Positions 37,501-44,931 of a DNA stretch of 64,000 bases are shown here, one piece after another. A program made the position numbers and the translations under genes. Below the pieces are notes generated by a model, which saw nothing but the letters and a program-made list of their open reading frames with translations, had not been told where the DNA came from and ran no database searches. The stretch is from Spirosoma terrae (GTDB lineage: Bacteria > Bacteroidota > Bacteroidia > Cytophagales > Spirosomataceae), in contig NZ_JAAFZH010000006.1 of the NCBI RefSeq assembly GCF_010435915.1, positions 124,001 through 188,000 on the forward strand, read 5' to 3'. Each line of letters opens with the position of its first letter. The stretch's first letter is position 1.

Positions 37501-37942
37501 TTTCGCTGGTTACGGTACCCGTAATAACCCGGTCGCTGGTTTCCCGATATGTGCTTGCAGAACCCTTATTGTTGTCGTTGTCCGAACCCATGCCCGGCAC
37601 AATAGCAATCTGGCTACCGGTTGCTACGTAACGTAGCTGCAACGGATTTAATAAGCGCTCAAGCACCGTCGCCAGTTTTTCGTCGGTTGCCGACAGTGAG
37701 ATTTTTTTCTCAATCTGGACCACTTGGCGGCTATAAACAAACTTGACATGTGCGGTTTTTTCCAGCGCCAGCAGTGCCTGTTTGATCGTATGATTGTCCA
37801 GCCGCAAACTGACTCGCTGATCCAGAAGCTCCTGCCCATTGGCAGCCAAAGCTCCATTTATCAACGCCACCGTAAGCAACAAGTGAAGTAGCGAAAGTCG
37901 CATAAGCACCCGAATCGTTTCGTGGTTTGTAAACTTGTACAT
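34547..37942 (-). CDS. SusC/RagA-type TonB-dependent receptor with STN domain
   Basis: 1131 aa. Signal peptide to about residue 35, STN domain about 45-110, carboxypeptidase-regulatory-like domain with ITGTVTSETGEGLPGVSVLI, plug with GEVVVVGYGTRTKSSITGS, and a C-terminal barrel ending YVVGLQLTF. It is the import channel of locus 4, paired with the SusD at 33033. FecR (38075) and sigma (39269) are immediately upstream on the same strand, so it should also be a signal receptor. The regulatory-like domain carries an insertion of several residues (KNTGTAPADRSRGTTTD) relative to the other SusCs. Confidence 0.94.
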   Translation of the reverse strand: MYKFTNHETIRVLMRLSLLHLLLTVALINGALAANGQELLDQRVSLRLDNHTIKQALLALEKTAHVKFVYSRQVVQIEKKISLSATDEKLATVLERLLNPLQLRYVATGSQIAIVPGMGSDNDNNKGSASTYRETSDRVITGTVTSETGEGLPGVSVLIKNTGTAPADRSRGTTTDAGGKFRLTLLDSDGPNTTLVFSFVGYLNQDVSIGNRTAIDVQLAPDTKSLGEVVVVGYGTRTKSSITGSIASVKAEELKVTPVANLAQGIQGRVPGLDMRQNSGTPGGNISVRIRGTNSINGTSEPLYVIDGIQISATSAINAANPLSQINPSDIESVEVLKDAAATAIYGARAANGVVLITTKRGKDGVTNVSYDGYVGQQETTRKLGILNAAQFAQLENDTYAPTVVYPNPASVGQGTNYLDLIFRKALIQNHQISVTTGNNKTQVALGANYFSQAGIIKNTDYNRYAFRANIDHKINDRFKVGTSLYYTVTGENRVNAGGTGVNVTSAREGILGRAVAAPPTLLPFRPDGTVYSFADQFNGRYRETVNPMGELAKKNYTNTSRLLGNLYLDINLVKGLTYRASFNVDLTSSLQELYSPRSIVDSISLNNPNGVNGVAGNNSVYAQTLLHESILTYKTQFGQHHAINATAVYATQSEIIQANSQTASGFGNDFTENWLTANATVYALSSSRSKSSLGSYLGRVGYGYKDRYFLDLTARVDGSSKFGANNKYGFFPAVSGAWRIIEEDFMKPLTFMSDLKLRASYGITGNAGAIGPYQSLATVSGQGYNYNFNNNVLTGINPSGIANPDLKWEQATQLDIGVDVAFFNNRLNVVADYYHKRTDNLLFTKAVPMSSGYSTITGNYGSIENKGLELGVSGRILTGAVKWEASGNITFNQNKVLALDGIQQELTLSSYSILKVGYPLGVYRTYILDGINQTGESFLPGYDARTGGFKIKDMNGDGKISTDDQVIVGNAQPKYFFGFASSVKYKNFEFSGFLQGVQGSRLFNGFRFTFETPSGQVNLLEGMANRWSSTNPSNEYVKPAQGTNLPVGDRWVEDNSYVRVRNLTLAYNIPTGKLAKNARAYISGNNLFTITNYQGWDPESNNYGSANALFYDNGTYPAAKSYVVGLQLTF

Positions 37943-38031
37943 AACTTGGGGGTAGGTTTAGTTATTCCGGGCAAAGGAGTAGCTAGGCCGGTCGGCGGTG
38001 GCCCGAAATTGCCGCCCGATCGGTCAAATAC

Positions 38032-38065
38032 GCTCGCTATGTTCGCACCATAGCGGGCTTTTTTT
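38032..38065 (+). terminator. Terminator-like hairpin facing the plus strand, upstream of susC
   Basis: GCTCGCTATG pairs with CATAGCGGGC (one wobble, 7-nt loop) and is followed by seven T on the plus strand, between the minus-strand genes FecR (38075) and susC (37942). Same arrangement as 13849-13884, with unrelated stem sequence, which suggests a selected structure in susC leaders. Confidence 0.55.
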
Positions 38066-38074
38066 ATTGGTTAA

Positions 38075-39196
38075 TTAGGAACAGCCTTTGCTGGTAATAA
38101 TAATCCGTGTGTCGATCACTTCATAGGTCGCTCCAATTGACGCACACAGCAATTGAAGCTGATCGTACAGAGAGACCCCCGCCAACGATGCGGTCAGTGT
38201 ACAGTGCTGAATAGTAGTCGCATCATATATAATTTCTACGCCATACGCTTTTTTCAATCGTTCGAACACAGTGGCAGCAGGTGTATCGTCGAACGTAAAC
38301 GTTTCTGCCCGTTCAAATTGAGCGTCAACAACGGCCGGTTTAGCCACTAGCTCTTTCTGATAGCTTCGTAGACTGGCATCGTAGGTCACTTGCTGATTCG
38401 CCGTTAGCACCACTCCCGACTGACTCGTACCCGATGCCTGTTGAGCAGCGGTCCAGTCTTTCTGATCCATGACGGACACTTTTCCCGAAATAACCGACAC
38501 CTTCATCTGCTTCGCTCCCGAACGCGCCTGAACCCGAAAACGGGTGCCCAATACACGCGTCACCAACGTACCGCTATAGACCAGAAATGGCCGTTTGCCT
38601 TCATGAACAACCGAAAACAGCGCATCGCCTTTCAGATGAACTTCGCGCTTATCCGTATCAAATGAATGTGGATACGATGCCTCACTATTAGCCATGAGTG
38701 TCATCTGGCTTCCATCAGGCAACGTTATACGTATTGGCTGCGACGTACCATTCACCTGATTTGCCCAATCGTTAGGTAAGGCGTCATCCATCGTTGTTAT
38801 GTCCGAACGATTCGCAAGCTCGGCTGGCGACACTCCTTTTTGCATAGTCCACCAACCCATGCCTAACGCAAGCACAACCACAGCGGCAGCCGCCCAGCTA
38901 AAAGGCCGCCACGCTTGCCATGCCGTTGCCCATCGGGACTGGTTTGGTACGTAGCGCGTTAGTTTGATAATCTGCTCAATTTCTACCTGCTCCTGATCGG
39001 CCGACAGAGCTTGGGGTCTATTTTTCAGCGCTTCAGCCATGTCTTTGGCCATCAGCAACGTATCGCGCTGGCCGGGATTTTGCCGTTGCCATTCCTCCCA
39101 GAATTGCCGGGCTTCGGGCTGGTTGTGTTTCACCCACGCCAGAAACCAGCTATCGGTCAGAAAATCCTCAACGCTATAATGTTGGTATGTTTTCAT
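38075..39196 (-). CDS. FecR-family anti-sigma factor
   Basis: 373 aa from the ATG at 39196 (MKTYQHYSVEDFLTD); the frame reaches 39268 but the extra residues are not FecR-like. Transmembrane helix about 100-120 (WAAAAVVVLALGMGWWTM), FecR domain with LPDGSQMTLMANSEASYPHS, C-terminal DUF4974-like domain ending IIITSKGCS. Sigma gene 73 bp upstream, susC downstream: a complete sigma-FecR-SusC-SusD set. Confidence 0.92.
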   Translation of the reverse strand: MKTYQHYSVEDFLTDSWFLAWVKHNQPEARQFWEEWQRQNPGQRDTLLMAKDMAEALKNRPQALSADQEQVEIEQIIKLTRYVPNQSRWATAWQAWRPFSWAAAAVVVLALGMGWWTMQKGVSPAELANRSDITTMDDALPNDWANQVNGTSQPIRITLPDGSQMTLMANSEASYPHSFDTDKREVHLKGDALFSVVHEGKRPFLVYSGTLVTRVLGTRFRVQARSGAKQMKVSVISGKVSVMDQKDWTAAQQASGTSQSGVVLTANQQVTYDASLRSYQKELVAKPAVVDAQFERAETFTFDDTPAATVFERLKKAYGVEIIYDATTIQHCTLTASLAGVSLYDQLQLLCASIGATYEVIDTRIIITSKGCS

Positions 39197-39268
39197 ATCG
39201 CAGATGAGCCATATCCGTTCGGATGTTAATAGGAACGTAGTGAGGCTCTGATACTCAGTGTAGATCAA

Positions 39269-39907
39269 TTAGTTCGAAAACAACTCGCCCAGCAGCCAAC
39301 CAGCTACCATCGACAGCAACGACGGCCAGCTTTCCCGCAATCGGCTAAGTCCCCGATGCAACAGATTAGCCACCGACTGTTTATTGACCGACAGAATCTC
39401 CGCGATCTCATCGTTCGAGAGTTCTGCATAAAATTTCAGGTGGATGGCTTCGCGCTGCCGATCAGACAATTGGGCCAGCAACGCATTGAGCCGGGCGGTC
39501 TGATAATCCGACAGTTCGGTACGTATCAGTGCCTGCTCTGCCGTAATTTCCTCCGAACTAACATCATCGAACGTAACATCTTCATTGCTGATCTCGGCCG
39601 AATGGCGCATCAATTCCCGATAGATTTTCCGACGTAGGGACTTGTAGAGGTAGGGACGAATGTAGTTTGTCTGGATTATTTTACTTCGATACGTCCACAG
39701 ATCCAGAAATAAATCCTGCAGACAATCTTTTAGCAAATCGGAATCGCGGGTAAAACGACTGCCATAAAAATGAAGCTCGCGGTAGAAGTGCTGAACCAGC
39801 GCCTGAAAAGCGTCAGTCTGTCCTTCCCTGAACTGCTGCCAGAGTAAGGTTTCGTCCGTTTTTTCCCAGGCGCTTGGCGAGGGCTGGCTTAGGGTAGGTT
39901 TCAGCAT
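39269..39907 (-). CDS. ECF sigma-70 factor (Bacteroidetes type)
   Basis: 212 aa with region 2 (about 30-100, with LLKDCLQDLFLDLWTYRSK) and region 4 (about 140-190, NDEIAEILSVNKQSVANLLHRGL). The end (LLSMVAGWLLGELFSN) is hydrophobic. It opens locus 4 and should transcribe the susC operon when the FecR at 38075 releases it. Confidence 0.92.
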   Translation of the reverse strand: MLKPTLSQPSPSAWEKTDETLLWQQFREGQTDAFQALVQHFYRELHFYGSRFTRDSDLLKDCLQDLFLDLWTYRSKIIQTNYIRPYLYKSLRRKIYRELMRHSAEISNEDVTFDDVSSEEITAEQALIRTELSDYQTARLNALLAQLSDRQREAIHLKFYAELSNDEIAEILSVNKQSVANLLHRGLSRLRESWPSLLSMVAGWLLGELFSN

Positions 39908-39929
39908 AATCTCATCCTGATTACCAGTC

Positions 39930-39960
39930 TCCAGTAGCCATGTATCAACTTGCTACTGGA
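39930..39960. promoter_or_regulatory. 9-bp inverted repeat upstream of the locus 4 sigma gene
   Basis: TCCAGTAGC (39930-39938) and GCTACTGGA (39952-39960) are perfect inverted copies, 23 bp before the sigma start at 39907. An operator or a leader hairpin; function inferred from position only. Confidence 0.35.
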
Positions 39961-40057
39961 TAAGGTTCACTGGTTAATAGGAGAGATAATTCAAATAATA
40001 CTCAGTATTATACAAATCTTTTTCGTTTCTTTTTCAGCCCGCTACTCCTCTCGTTAA

Positions 40058-40822
40058 TCAATATTCAGGCCAGTGGGCGGTTACGTTTGGTGGGTAAGCA
40101 ACTTCAACCAAATACAAGCCATTGGCCGGGGCAGCCCTTCCGGCAACCGTGCGATCCCGGGCCAGAATGATCTGCTCAAATTGCGCCAAAGACATTCGCT
40201 CCTGCCCTATTTCCAGCATGGTGCCAACAATCGTTCGGACCATACCCCACAGAAACCGGTTGGCTTTGATATGAAAGGTCAGACGGTCGGGCTCGCTACG
40301 TACCCAGTAAGCAAATTCCAGTCTGCAATGAAAATGCGTTACATCAGCTTTTGCTTTGCTGAAACTCTTAAAATCGGTGTATTTCAGAAGAATTCGACAG
40401 GCTTCATTCATACGCTCCATATCCAGTTCGGGTCGAAAATGGTACGTTAATCCATTGCAAAACGCATTCTTCTGCCGGGAGATATGATATTGATAGTAGC
40501 GGGAAATGGCCGAAAACCGAACGTGGTCGTTAGCTCTGACGGGAAAGATGCCATGAATGGCAATGTCTTCCGGCAGTATGCAGTTGATGGAATAAATCAG
40601 CGATTCTGAAAAATCAATCGGAATGTCCAGATTGAAATGAGCGTATTGCTGCTGCGCATGAACACCGGCATCCGTTCGGCCGCTCCCAACTACGAAAACC
40701 GGCTGCTGAAGCCGCTGAGTCAGGACTGCCTCCAGCGTGCTCTGTACACTCGCTCCAACCGCCTGTGTCTGCCATCCCCGATAGGCCGTTCCCCGGTACG
40801 ATAAGTGAATAAAATAGCGCAT
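40058..40822 (-). CDS. truA: tRNA pseudouridine(38-40) synthase TruA
   Basis: 254 aa. It converts U38-U40 in the anticodon arm of tRNAs to pseudouridine. The catalytic motif GRTDAGVHA places the nucleophile Asp at residue 51, and RYFIHLSYRGTAYRGWQ at the start and a C-terminal FLWGMVRTIVGTMLEIG are typical. The ATG at 40822 was chosen over an upstream one at 40870 because it gives the standard TruA N-terminus. Housekeeping gene, apparently monocistronic. Confidence 0.96.
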   Translation of the reverse strand: MRYFIHLSYRGTAYRGWQTQAVGASVQSTLEAVLTQRLQQPVFVVGSGRTDAGVHAQQQYAHFNLDIPIDFSESLIYSINCILPEDIAIHGIFPVRANDHVRFSAISRYYQYHISRQKNAFCNGLTYHFRPELDMERMNEACRILLKYTDFKSFSKAKADVTHFHCRLEFAYWVRSEPDRLTFHIKANRFLWGMVRTIVGTMLEIGQERMSLAQFEQIILARDRTVAGRAAPANGLYLVEVAYPPNVTAHWPEY

Positions 40823-40858
40823 ATCTGGCAAAAGTACAGCCAAACCCCTGAAAGCAAA

Positions 40859-40889
40859 GAAGCCGCTCATCCAGTAGACGAGCGACTTC
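40859..40889 (-). terminator. Hairpin after the 40915 gene
   Basis: GAAGCCGCTC pairs with GAGCGACTTC (one wobble). On the minus strand it lies 26 bp beyond the stop of the YXWGXW protein gene and ends in CTTCTTTG, a weak U-tract. Probably a terminator. Confidence 0.5.
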
Positions 40890-40914
40890 TGATTATAAAC
40901 TACCCCTATACTAG

Positions 40915-42324
40915 TTAGCGTGGTCCGCGACCTCCGCCCTGAATACCTCCTTCGCGGCCAAAGCGGCCACCTTGTCCTTGTCCAGCTCCCCCTTCCGGCG
41001 CTCGCTGAATCTGAGTTCCCCGGTTTTCCTGCATCCGCTGGAATCCGCCCGATCCTCGCGCATCCGGGAATGCCTGGCTATTGCTTCCTGCCGGAGCTGG
41101 ACGTCCAAATCGTTCCACCGAACGGTCGGGTTGCTGCTGAAAACCTCCTCCCTGCGGAAGGCTGTTAACTCGTTCGGGCATCTGATACGAACCCCGACCT
41201 GATCCAATCCGATCGGGTTGGCCTGGGAACGTATTATCTGTATTATTCATCGGGTTAGGGTTTGATGGCGTACCAATCGACCCTCTGCGGTCAGAAGGGG
41301 AACGTCCATCAAACGTACCACGATCCGACATGTTATTGCGATTATTATTCCAGCCGGGATTAGGATTGCCACTGTTGAAATCACCCCGACCAGAGCTATT
41401 CGTTACCTCTCCACGACCCATGCCGTTGTTGAAATCACCCCGGCCAGCATTATTCGTTACGTCTCCACGGCCTGTACCGCTATTATAACCTCGGCCGGGT
41501 GTATTCTCCCCATAGTAAGTACCACGGGAATTGCTTCCTCTGTAGTATGGGCTATTATATCGATCATTGCGGCTGTATTCCTGCCGAGCCGGACCATTGC
41601 CAGGACGATAAAAACCAACCGACCCGTTACCAACAACTGAACGACCTGGACGATCCATGTGATCGATCCGATACACAGGAACGCTCTGGCGAGTGATCCG
41701 TTCAATATCGCCACGCGGTGGTCCGTAAGCATACGCCCGGTTATTGGACCGGTAATAGTTGTTAATGATCGTCGTATTATGATAAATATTGACGACGTTT
41801 GGACGAGGTACACAATAGCTATACACACGAGGACTCGTAATATACATCTGCGGTACGAATGTCCAGTAAGGAGCTGGTATATTGATGTTTATGCTCACAT
41901 TCATCCCAGGTCCCAGTGGAGCCCAGCCGTAATAGCCTCCTCCCGAACGCCAGGCGACCCAGGCAGGTCCCCAATCGGTTCCCGGAATCCAGAGCCAGCC
42001 ACCATAGGCGTTGTCATAAATCCAGCGACCATAGTGGAAAGGTGCCCATCCCCAGTTATAGTCAGATACCCAGGTATTACCATATTCTGTAACAACCCAA
42101 TGCCCTCCCGTGGCATACGGTTGAAAGTCAGGCCCTACGTTCGGGGCCCACACATTCCCGTAACCGGGATACTGCATCCAGTTTCCGTACGGAGTCAATT
42201 CATCATAGAACGACTCAACCGGAACCGTAACACCTGGCTGAGCCAGTGTTTTCGCAACGAAAACAGGGCTGAATGCCAGTACAGCCACCAGGCCAAGCAT
42301 CTTTATTGTTTTCAGGATAGTCAT
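40915..42324 (-). CDS. Secreted YXWGXW / DUF6600-type protein with Gly/Asn/Arg-rich repeats
   Basis: 469 aa from the ATG at 42324, which gives a signal peptide (about 1-28, LGLVAVLAFSPVFVAKTLAQ). The N-terminal region (about 35-165) is rich in aromatic residues with the repeating YGNWMQYPGYGNVWAP and NWGWAPFHYGRWIYD style typical of DUF6600/YXWGXW proteins. The rest is low-complexity, rich in Gly, Asn, Arg and Ser, with two copies of an 18-residue unit beginning GRGDVTNN / GRGEVTNS. Role unknown; a surface or matrix protein is likely. A 26-bp palindrome lies directly upstream. A longer start at 42357 would run through that palindrome and is less likely. Confidence 0.8.
   Translation of the reverse strand: MTILKTIKMLGLVAVLAFSPVFVAKTLAQPGVTVPVESFYDELTPYGNWMQYPGYGNVWAPNVGPDFQPYATGGHWVVTEYGNTWVSDYNWGWAPFHYGRWIYDNAYGGWLWIPGTDWGPAWVAWRSGGGYYGWAPLGPGMNVSININIPAPYWTFVPQMYITSPRVYSYCVPRPNVVNIYHNTTIINNYYRSNNRAYAYGPPRGDIERITRQSVPVYRIDHMDRPGRSVVGNGSVGFYRPGNGPARQEYSRNDRYNSPYYRGSNSRGTYYGENTPGRGYNSGTGRGDVTNNAGRGDFNNGMGRGEVTNSSGRGDFNSGNPNPGWNNNRNNMSDRGTFDGRSPSDRRGSIGTPSNPNPMNNTDNTFPGQPDRIGSGRGSYQMPERVNSLPQGGGFQQQPDRSVERFGRPAPAGSNSQAFPDARGSGGFQRMQENRGTQIQRAPEGGAGQGQGGRFGREGGIQGGGRGPR
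41375..41482 (-). repeat. Two tandem 54-bp units inside the YXWGXW gene
   Basis: Two adjacent copies of a 54-bp unit beginning TTGAAATCACCCC encode 18-residue repeats (GRGDVTNNAGRGDFNNGM and a variant). In-frame unit length means copy number can change without breaking the protein. Confidence 0.75.
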
Positions 42325-42339
42325 GTTTTCAACGGTTTG

Positions 42340-42365
42340 CACGATACGTGTCGACACGTATCGTG
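42340..42365. promoter_or_regulatory. 26-bp perfect palindrome upstream of the YXWGXW gene
   Basis: The sequence CACGATACGTGTC and its mirrored half form a gap-free perfect palindrome centred at 42352/42353, ending 16 bp before the chosen start codon at 42324. A gap-free 26-bp palindrome in a leader is most simply an operator for a dimeric or tetrameric regulator, or a hairpin that hides the start. Confidence 0.6.
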
Positions 42366-42467
42366 GATTAGACTCGCCAGACTCTCAAACGTTTAATCCA
42401 TCAACAAAAAGATTTTGTTACCTTGATATAGTAGCGTCAGCTTTTAACTGAGCGTGGCATAATTTAT

Positions 42468-42920
42468 TCAGAGACGCAAACGCTTGAATATTGCCCCAGC
42501 CACCAGACCGCCAACTACATACCACCCGACTGTCATGGCAGCCGTGGCTGTTGTGCGTTTAGTTGGCTTTTCTCCTAACCCCAATGGTCCGGGCAACGTA
42601 ACGGCACCTATACCAGCCAGAGCTCCTAGCGCCAGGCCGGTCAGCAAAGGCTGTTTGGGATTTAAACCAACCAGTCCATAATACAACCCGTTCGAGATCA
42701 GATCGCCTGCCAGCGCCATACCATAGAGCTTCTCGTTGCGCGGAGGCTTTGCGCCGACTGCCTCATAGCCTTTAACAATACCACGTTTGCCCAGCAGGTC
42801 GACACGGGGCGCGTCAGGAACAAGCTGCCGCACGGTCTCGTGCAACACATTCAGCGCAACAGCGCCAGCCAGGCCACTACCCAGCGACTGCGAAATCAGA
42901 GGATGAACAGAAACAGACAT
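42468..42920 (-). CDS. Small hypothetical membrane protein
   Basis: 150 aa with three to four glycine- and alanine-rich hydrophobic segments (about 10-27, 65-82, 90-112, 125-143) and a basic loop around 40-60. No signal peptide or catalytic motif. I do not recognise a named family. It lies alone, 144 bp downstream of the YXWGXW gene start region and 79 bp before DUF1080. Confidence 0.75.
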   Translation of the reverse strand: MSVSVHPLISQSLGSGLAGAVALNVLHETVRQLVPDAPRVDLLGKRGIVKGYEAVGAKPPRNEKLYGMALAGDLISNGLYYGLVGLNPKQPLLTGLALGALAGIGAVTLPGPLGLGEKPTKRTTATAAMTVGWYVVGGLVAGAIFKRLRL

Positions 42921-42998
42921 ATACGTTGAGAATTAACCAATCACCTGACCACATGAACCCATTCTCCGGGAAGTTGTTCGCTATGACCTCCTGATCGC

Positions 42999-43697
42999 CT
43001 ATCGAAGCGATTTTACGGAGACTTCCCTGAAAAACACCACATCATGTTCGCCGTGATTTTGCAGACCAATATAGCCTACATTCGGACGGAGGCCACGGTA
43101 TGGCTCAAAATCAAATTTACGATCTGGAACAGGGTCGCCCTCTTTATAGTCGGTCACTTTTACACCGTTGACGTAAACGATGGTTCGGGGGCCATCCAGC
43201 GTAATATCCATCGTATTCCATTCGGGGCCGGGCTTACCGGGTTTGGCCAATGGTTTCGAGATGGAATACAGTGTTCCTGTTACGTGGTATTCGTCTTCGT
43301 CGGATGTTTCGGGATGATTATCGATCTGAACTTCATAGCCGTAATGCACAGGCATCCAAGCTTCGCGCGGCTCGACTGGAATCCGAATATAAACCCCCGA
43401 ATTGCTATTTTCCTTTTCCATCCGATACACAACCCGAATGGTACAGTTTCCAAATTTCTCTTTGGTATAATATAGCAGGCCCATTCCACCATGCCCGCGA
43501 ATCATTCCATTCTCGACCGACATGCTCCCCTCCCCGACGTGTTTCCAGCCAGTCAGGTCAACTCCATTAAACAGTTTCCGCCACGTAGCACCCGGCGGAC
43601 GTTTTGATGGTGCTACGTTCCCGAAGGTTGAGACAGAGACTAGTATCACGAGAACGAAAAGTACGGTGAATCGGTGACTGGTTAACATCATTTTCAT
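42999..43697 (-). CDS. DUF1080 family protein (3-keto-disaccharide hydrolase type), secreted
   Basis: 232 aa from the ATG at 43697 (signal peptide RFTVLFVLVILVSVSTFG). The family hallmarks W-x-x-LFNGxDLTGW, SGVYIR and the closing EHDVVFFREVSVKSL are present; DUF1080 proteins adopt a concanavalin-like fold and some hydrolyse 3-keto-glycosides. An upstream start at 43745 would add 16 residues. It is divergent from a Tat-exported sugar isomerase-like gene (43881). Confidence 0.88.
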   Translation of the reverse strand: MKMMLTSHRFTVLFVLVILVSVSTFGNVAPSKRPPGATWRKLFNGVDLTGWKHVGEGSMSVENGMIRGHGGMGLLYYTKEKFGNCTIRVVYRMEKENSNSGVYIRIPVEPREAWMPVHYGYEVQIDNHPETSDEDEYHVTGTLYSISKPLAKPGKPGPEWNTMDITLDGPRTIVYVNGVKVTDYKEGDPVPDRKFDFEPYRGLRPNVGYIGLQNHGEHDVVFFREVSVKSLR

Positions 43698-43880
43698 TGG
43701 TATCGAATTAGTGGCTCTGAAACGACCGAACCAAATGGTAGTCAATAGGATGCCAAGATAAGCGATCCTACATCATGATTTTACTGGTCATATCACTACG
43801 TCTACCAAGTAGTATTTTCACGGCAAGACCGACTTTTCACGAAAAAATCAGACAAACAGTCCGTTACGTCTCTATCAGGC

Positions 43881-44813
43881 ATGAACATCTTTCGCCCAGA
43901 CCGCCGATTTTTCCTAAAATCGTCACTTGCCAGTTTGCCGTTACTCGCTACGTCGGCAGCCGATTCCCAAAGTTGGGCCTTCGGTGAACCGACGCCCCCG
44001 ACAACGAGCCACGTTCGACTGAGTTGTAATCTTTACTCATTCAACGAACCGCTTATGAAGGGGCAGATGACACTCGAACAAGTGATTCAGTTCTGCGCTG
44101 AACTGGGTTTCGATGCGGTTGATCCGACGGGCTATTATTTCCTGAACTATCCTGTTCCTCCTAATAACGCTTTTCTTTATCAGATCAAACGAAACGCATT
44201 TCGGCTGGGACTCGATATTAGCGGTACGGGCGTACGAAATGACTTTACACTTCCTGATAGTGTGCGTCGAAAAGCAGAGATCAACCTGGTTAAACAATGG
44301 ACCGATGTAGCCGCTCGTTTAGGCGCTCCCGTTATTCGGGTTTTTGCCGGGCTGGGCAAGGAGTTACCGATCAACTATAAACGCGACGAAGTTACTACGT
44401 GGATTGTCGATGCGTTAAGCGAATGCGCTGCCTATTCGGCCCAGCAGGGCGTACTGATTGTCCTTCAAAACCACGCCGATTTTGTCCAGACCGCCGATCA
44501 GGTACTGGATATTCTGCATCGAGTCAATTCGGAATGGCTGGCGGCAAACCTGGATATTGGCAGTTTTAAAATCGGTGATCCGTACCAACAGATTGCCAGC
44601 GTGGCCCCGTATGCCGCTACCTGGCAGATCAAAGAAAATATGTTTGTGAATGGCGAAGAAGTAGCGACCGATTTATCTAAAATTATACGTATCGTCCGCG
44701 AATCGGGCTACAGAGGCTATTTACCGATAGAAACATTGGGCAAAGGCGATCCCAAACAAAAAGTAGCGGCATTCTACGAAAAGGTAAAAAAGGCGTTGGC
44801 AGCTGCAGGTTAA
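43881..44813 (+). CDS. Sugar isomerase/epimerase-like TIM-barrel protein with Tat signal
   Basis: 310 aa. The start MNIFRPDRRFFLKSSLASLP is a twin-arginine leader. The body is an AP-endonuclease-2/xylose-isomerase-like TIM barrel: metal-ligand region VLQNHADFVQTADQVLDIL, NLDIGSFK and GYLPIETLGKGDP. These enzymes isomerise, epimerise or hydrate sugars with a divalent metal. Export plus a divergent DUF1080 gene suggests a role in periplasmic modification of oxidised sugars. Substrate unknown. Confidence 0.85.
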   Translation: MNIFRPDRRFFLKSSLASLPLLATSAADSQSWAFGEPTPPTTSHVRLSCNLYSFNEPLMKGQMTLEQVIQFCAELGFDAVDPTGYYFLNYPVPPNNAFLYQIKRNAFRLGLDISGTGVRNDFTLPDSVRRKAEINLVKQWTDVAARLGAPVIRVFAGLGKELPINYKRDEVTTWIVDALSECAAYSAQQGVLIVLQNHADFVQTADQVLDILHRVNSEWLAANLDIGSFKIGDPYQQIASVAPYAATWQIKENMFVNGEEVATDLSKIIRIVRESGYRGYLPIETLGKGDPKQKVAAFYEKVKKALAAAG

Positions 44814-44869
44814 CCTCCCCGAACGTAGTGAGCTCAGGTGGATATCATATGCCACTAATGCTCCTTTCC

Positions 44870-44917
44870 AACATGGAAATGGCTCCGGACGTATCGATCC
44901 GGAGCCATTTCCATGTT
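44870..44917. terminator. Bidirectional terminator with 20-bp perfect stem
   Basis: Arms 44870-44889 and 44898-44917 are perfectly complementary with an 8-nt loop; the plus strand continues GTTTTA. It lies between the convergent sugar isomerase-like (ends 44813) and MscS (ends 44932) genes. Confidence 0.85.
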
Positions 44918-44931
44918 GTTTTACGACGAAT

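Noticed and set aside
41400-41480. RGD tripeptides in the YXWGXW protein as adhesion motifs
   Set aside because: They occur in low-complexity Gly/Arg/Asn repeats; integrin binding has no support here.
42325-42357. Longer start for the YXWGXW protein
   Set aside because: The added codons fall in a perfect 26-bp palindrome and push the signal peptide inward.
41659-42396. 245-aa plus-strand ORF
   Set aside because: Mirror of the low-complexity YXWGXW gene; the aromatic and Gly-rich minus-strand frame is the protein family recognised.
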